Assembly (NCBI GenBank): GCA_017302195.1
Contig: JAFLEG010000015.1
Coordinates: 1 to 17,524, forward strand
Source: Verrucomicrobiota bacterium
GTDB taxonomy: Bacteria; Verrucomicrobiota; Verrucomicrobiia; Limisphaerales; UBA9464
Direction of reading: 5' to 3'
DNA: 17,524 nucleotides
In this document: positions 14,709-17,524 of the stretch, piece after piece
Numbering within the stretch: the stretch's first letter is position 1
Layout: each line of letters starts with the position of its first letter
Notes under the pieces: generated by a model
What the model saw: the letters and a program-made list of their open reading frames with translations, nothing else
Told to the model about the DNA's origin: nothing
The model's database searches: none
Made by a program: the position numbers and the translations under genes

Positions 14709-15278
14709 ATGAAGGATTGGATCGCCTCGTACATCACCGCACAGCAGAAAGCCATCGCCGGGGTGTCCCCGGAAGTCCTCGCGCCCCTGATCGGGACGCT
14801 CCGGGACGCCTACCGCGCCGACGCGCAGGTATTCGCCATCGGCAACGGCGGCAGCGCCGCCAATGCCAGCCACTTCGCCGTGGATCTCGGCAAGGGCGCC
14901 AGCGACGTCCTCCCCCGCCGTTTCCGGGTGCTCTCGCTCACGGACAACGTGGCCTGGATGACCGCCATCGGAAACGACTACTCCTACGAGGACGTCTTCG
15001 TCCGCCAGTTGATGAACTATGCGCGTCCGGGCGACGTGCTGTTCGGCATCAGCGTCAGCGGCAACTCCCCCAACCTGGTCCGGGCCTTTGACTGGGCCAA
15101 GGCCACCGGCGTGAAGACCATCGCCCTGGTCGGACAGAAGCGCGGCAAGATGGCCGACCTCGCGGACCAACTGGTGGTCATCCCCGATGGCCACTACGGC
15201 CGGGTCGAGGACGTGCAGATGAACATCCTGCACCTGCTCTGCTACGCCTTTTGGGAGCATCCGGAGTGGGTGGACTGA
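14709..15278 (+). CDS. GmhA-like SIS-domain phosphosugar isomerase
   Basis: A 189-residue single SIS domain. The phosphosugar loop GNGGSAANASHF (45-56) and second loop SVSGNSPN (115-122) are typical of the phosphoheptose isomerase/DiaA group; length is also typical. GmhA turns sedoheptulose 7-phosphate into glycero-manno-heptose 7-phosphate for lipopolysaccharide core or S-layer sugars. H55 and H175 match metal-ligand positions as I recall them, but the position of the catalytic glutamate seems to be D59, and a glutamine ligand seems to be E167. The substrate may therefore differ. No other heptose genes are nearby. ATG 14709 is preferred; a TTG at 14700 is the only upstream alternative. It stands alone, divergent from the PSD1 gene. 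Confidence 0.75.
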   Translation: MKDWIASYITAQQKAIAGVSPEVLAPLIGTLRDAYRADAQVFAIGNGGSAANASHFAVDLGKGASDVLPRRFRVLSLTDNVAWMTAIGNDYSYEDVFVRQLMNYARPGDVLFGISVSGNSPNLVRAFDWAKATGVKTIALVGQKRGKMADLADQLVVIPDGHYGRVEDVQMNILHLLCYAFWEHPEWVD

Positions 15279-15284
15279 GCTGAA

Positions 15285-15313
15285 GTTTTCAGTTTTCAGG
15301 GCCGGGTTTTCAG
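15285..15313. repeat. GTTTTCAG short repeats
   Basis: GTTTTCAG occurs three times (15285-15292, 15292-15299, 15306-15313) just after the isomerase stop. GCTGAA at 15279-15284 and TTCAGC at 15309-15314 could also close a stem. Its role, if any, is unclear. Confidence 0.45.
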
Positions 15314-15347
15314 CGGGGGCCTGACAAAGGTCGCCCCCTCCACTCTC

Positions 15348-15475
15348 GGTCGGGTGTGTTCCACCGCACCCCTGTTCAAATCCGCCGCGACCGTGGACAC
15401 GCCATGGGCAACGCGGAAAGCCCCACCGGGCAGCACTCGGCCCCATTTCCCGCACCGACTCCACCTGCGCCGCAG
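15348..15475 (+). repeat. Interspersed repeat, copy C
   Basis: Aligns with copy A (7488-7614) from GGT..GGG..TGTGTTCCACCGC, through TTCAA, GTGGAC and GCCCC, to CGACTCCAC, with one or two small gaps and clearly lower identity than A to B. It lacks the outer GGGACAGGA hairpin. The gene-free stretch 15279-15614 holds this copy, the GTTTTCAG repeats and the next gene's promoter region. Confidence 0.6.
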
Positions 15476-15565
15476 GGGGCAGGGGCCCGCGTTTCGGTTA
15501 CTCTGCAGAGGCAGAACCCGGGAAGACCGACGCGCTGATGTCATCGCATGACCCCGGGATCCTGC

Positions 15566-15571
15566 TTGACA
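15566..15571 (+). promoter_or_regulatory. Consensus -35 box (TTGACA)
   Basis: Perfect TTGACA 49 bases before the next start codon. No strong -10 follows at 17 bases; TGTAAC (15592-15597) is the best match but at a 20-base spacing. If used, the mRNA would begin almost at the start codon. Confidence 0.35.
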
Positions 15572-15588
15572 CCTCACCTCTTGTTCTC

Positions 15589-15615
15589 TGTTGTAACCGT
15601 AATCCGTTTACAACA
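15589..15615 (+). promoter_or_regulatory. 27-base dyad overlapping the start of the PQQ-like gene
   Basis: TGTTGTAA at the left and TTACAACA at the right are exact complements, with CG and CG pairs also symmetric inside, centred on 15602. Of 13 possible pairs 11 match. It spans the likely -10 and ends on the A of the start codon, an ideal place for a repressor. Half-sites built on TGTAA/TTACA recall BlaI/CopY-type operators, but spacing differs, so the regulator is not assigned. Confidence 0.5.
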
Positions 15616-17524
15616 TGAAACAAAATGAATCCACCAGTCATCGCCGCCTCTTCCTGCTGACTGCATGCCTGGTATGGATCGTCGGACCCTCAAACGGGCT
15701 CCCCCAACTTCTGGGCGCCGCTCCGGGAACCGTGGCCTGGAGGGTGGAGCGTCCCGGGAGCCGATGGGGAACCCCCGCGGTCGCGCCGGACGGCTCGATC
15801 TATGCGGTCGCGGCTCCCCCATTGCCCGGGCGAAGCGTGCTGGTGGCCCTGCAGCCGGGGGGCGCCGAACGGTGGAATGCAGAACTCGCACCAGGCCAAT
15901 ACCACCCGCCGATGGTGAATTCCACCGGCAACGTGATCGTGACGCGATCGGGTTCGATCTCGATCGGGCCGCTCACTTGCACGCCCGGCAGGACGGCGCT
16001 GACCTTCGCTTCGATCGTCTCCGTCTCGAGCAACTCGATCGACGCGCTCACGGCCTTCAGCCTTGAAGGGACGCCGCTCTGGAATCTCGGCCTCCGCTTG
16101 AACCACGCCTCGATTCCCGTGCTCCAGGCGGACGACTCCGTGCATCTGGGGGGAAGTGACCCTCTGCGTCCCGCCACGTATGCCATTGTTGCCGCAGACG
16201 GATCTCTGAGAGCGCGCGGTCCGATGCAGACCCTGTCCGGAGGAGGAAGCCCGGAGCCCGTCTCAGGCCTCCCACCGCACATCGGCAGCGACGGCACCGT
16301 GGTGTATCTCACCTTCGGATCCTTTTACCTGTCGCCCGTTCCGGTGGCTGTGGCGGTCTCCAACGCCTTCCCGGTGTTTGTCCAGGGGCCGGCGGGAGCG
16401 GCCGCGGTCGGACCGGGGGATCGCATGGCGATTCCGCAAGCCGACGGCCTGTCTTTGAGAACCGCCGACGGAGAGGAGTTTGCGCGATGGAGGGGCGGCG
16501 AAGTGACCAGCAGTCCGGTGTCCGCCGCCAACGGGACGCTGTTCTTCGGAAGCCTCGGCAACCGGCTACATGCGGTCAGCGAATCGGGTGAGGAACTTTG
16601 GTCGGTGGACACCGGGGACGTGGTGCGGAGCACACCGGTACTGCTGGAAAGCGGCGCCGTGGCCGCCGTGACGGCGTCCGGACGCCTCTTCGCGGTGGAC
16701 TCATCCGGATTGCTGCTGTGGGAACTGAGGCTCACGGAACCCGTGACGGCTCATCTCAACATGCTTCCCGACGGACGGATCCTGGTCGGGGGCGACGGGG
16801 GCACGTTGTGGTGCGTCGAGTCCGGGTTCTCGTTGGCGGAGGAGGGGTGGCCCAAATGGCAGGGGGATCCGGCCAACCGCGGACGCAGCCTCGCCGCCCC
16901 GGTTCCACTCACGGCGCCGGAAGGAGTCTCGGCATCTGATAAGGGCGGGCTGGAGGTTCGGTGGAGATCCGTTCCCGGCGCCCGGTCCTATCGCGTCTGG
17001 CGCGACGCGCGTCCGGATTTCAGCAGTGCTGAACTGGTCCGGAGCACGTCGTTCCCCGCCATTGCGGACTTCCGCATTCAGAATGGCGTCGAGCACTTCT
17101 ACCGGGTGGAGGCGGTGCGCGGGTCGGAGATCGGGCCGCCGTCGGCTCCGGTCTCCGTCGTGCCGAGAAAGCTGCTCTGGCGGAAGGTGATCGCGGACAC
17201 GACCAGCGGCATCGCGGCGCAGCAGGACGGGACGCTGATTGTGACCGCAGGCGTGGGGAAGGACCGATGGCTGATGGCACTCGATCCGGATGGCGTTGAA
17301 CGGTGGCGGCGCCCGTTGACATGGCTGCTTTACCAACCACCCGTGGTCACGGCGGACGACACCATCTGGGTGAATGCGGGCCATGAACTGCACCAGTTCA
17401 AATCCGACGGGACGCCCGGGGTCACCGTTCCCAGCGGCGCGGGGCCCGGGTTGGGATTGCCCGGCCCCCTCGCCGTCGGACAGGACGGGGCCTTGTACGT
17501 GGTGAGCACCGCATCCCAACGGGC
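15615..17524 (+). CDS. Exported PQQ-like beta-propeller protein with FN3 domain (3' end outside the window)
   Basis: An open frame of 636 codons with no stop before the window ends. A basic start and hydrophobic run (HRRLFLLTACLVWIVG) form a signal peptide. Residues 40-420 hold propeller repeats of the PQQ-like type, seen as TPAVAPDGSIYAV, ITSSPVS-like segments such as EVTSSPVSAANGTLFFGS, RSTPVLLESGAVAAVT and GEELWSVDTGDVV. A KWQGDPANRGRS motif near 416-427 is typical of the end of such blades. Residues about 433-518 are a fibronectin type III-like domain (PEGVSASD, WRSVPGARSYRVWR, FYRVEAV). Propeller repeats resume afterwards (LMALDPDGVERWRR). A role in surface display or binding is inferred; there are no pyrroloquinoline cofactor ligands I can identify. 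Its start overlaps a 27-base dyad. Confidence 0.8.
   Translation, partial: MKQNESTSHRRLFLLTACLVWIVGPSNGLPQLLGAAPGTVAWRVERPGSRWGTPAVAPDGSIYAVAAPPLPGRSVLVALQPGGAERWNAELAPGQYHPPMVNSTGNVIVTRSGSISIGPLTCTPGRTALTFASIVSVSSNSIDALTAFSLEGTPLWNLGLRLNHASIPVLQADDSVHLGGSDPLRPATYAIVAADGSLRARGPMQTLSGGGSPEPVSGLPPHIGSDGTVVYLTFGSFYLSPVPVAVAVSNAFPVFVQGPAGAAAVGPGDRMAIPQADGLSLRTADGEEFARWRGGEVTSSPVSAANGTLFFGSLGNRLHAVSESGEELWSVDTGDVVRSTPVLLESGAVAAVTASGRLFAVDSSGLLLWELRLTEPVTAHLNMLPDGRILVGGDGGTLWCVESGFSLAEEGWPKWQGDPANRGRSLAAPVPLTAPEGVSASDKGGLEVRWRSVPGARSYRVWRDARPDFSSAELVRSTSFPAIADFRIQNGVEHFYRVEAVRGSEIGPPSAPVSVVPRKLLWRKVIADTTSGIAAQQDGTLIVTAGVGKDRWLMALDPDGVERWRRPLTWLLYQPPVVTADDTIWVNAGHELHQFKSDGTPGVTVPSGAGPGLGLPGPLAVGQDGALYVVSTASQR

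Noticed and set aside
12421..14712. A 763-codon plus-strand open frame
   Set aside because: Fully antisense to the PSD1 gene, whose motifs on the minus strand are unmistakable; the plus reading is low-complexity R, G and P.
15376..15385. GTTCAAATCC resembling a tRNA T-arm
   Set aside because: It belongs to repeat copy C; the acceptor, D and anticodon stems are absent and the same position in copies A and B does not keep the T-loop.
1..17524. A defence island, phage or biosynthetic cluster
   Set aside because: Apart from toxin-antitoxin pairs there are no nucleases, methylases, helicases, integrases, structural phage genes or synthases.

Overview
The window is GC-rich DNA that looks like a chromosome segment of Verrucomicrobiota, most likely the Pedosphaera/Limisphaerales side. 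The reasons are a PSCyt-DUF1549-DUF1553 gene next to a Tat-exported DUF1501 gene (a hallmark of the Planctomycetes-Verrucomicrobia group), a PEP-CTERM protein, several large secreted beta-propeller proteins, and many remains of toxin-antitoxin modules and REP-type repeats. The lineage is inferred from gene content, not from a marker gene.

Layout. Positions 1-1100 hold minus-strand toxin-antitoxin genes: a Phd-VapC pair, then a ribbon-helix-helix antitoxin whose tail looks replaced. Positions 1360-2127 hold a decayed REP-associated tyrosine transposase (RAYT) between short inverted REP-like ends. Positions 2272-2837 hold ParD with a truncated ParE. From 2788 to 4944 (minus) lies a secreted seven-bladed LVIVD-repeat protein. 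From 5160 to 5761 (minus) lies a DUF433-DUF5615 toxin-antitoxin pair with a TTG start for the PIN-like toxin. From 6141 to 7382 (plus) lies a PEP-CTERM protein with seven HAF-type repeats, flanked on both sides by inverted copies of one interspersed repeat. From 7671 to 14508 (minus) lie three exported genes: a CxxCH protein with a CRP/FNR-like box upstream, a DUF1501 protein, and a 1164-residue PSCyt/DUF1549/DUF1553 protein with an embedded discoidin-like domain. From 14709 (plus) lies a GmhA-like SIS-domain isomerase. From 15615 a PQQ-like propeller/FN3 protein runs off the end of the window.

The DUF1553 and DUF1501 genes are co-oriented, 46 bases apart, and probably one transcript; the CxxCH gene is separated from them by about 480 bases containing two tandem REPIN-like elements. 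Three gene-sized secreted proteins in this window are beta-propellers of three unrelated repeat families.

I found no rRNA, tRNA, CRISPR array, integrase or intact insertion sequence. The strongest non-coding signals are the repeats: one family of about 100 bp present three times, one tandem pair of about 150 bp palindromic elements, and a GGGACAGGA-type motif shared between the repeats and the ends of the RAYT remnant. I do not see a defence island or a biosynthetic cluster, and nothing here can be called a new system from sequence alone.
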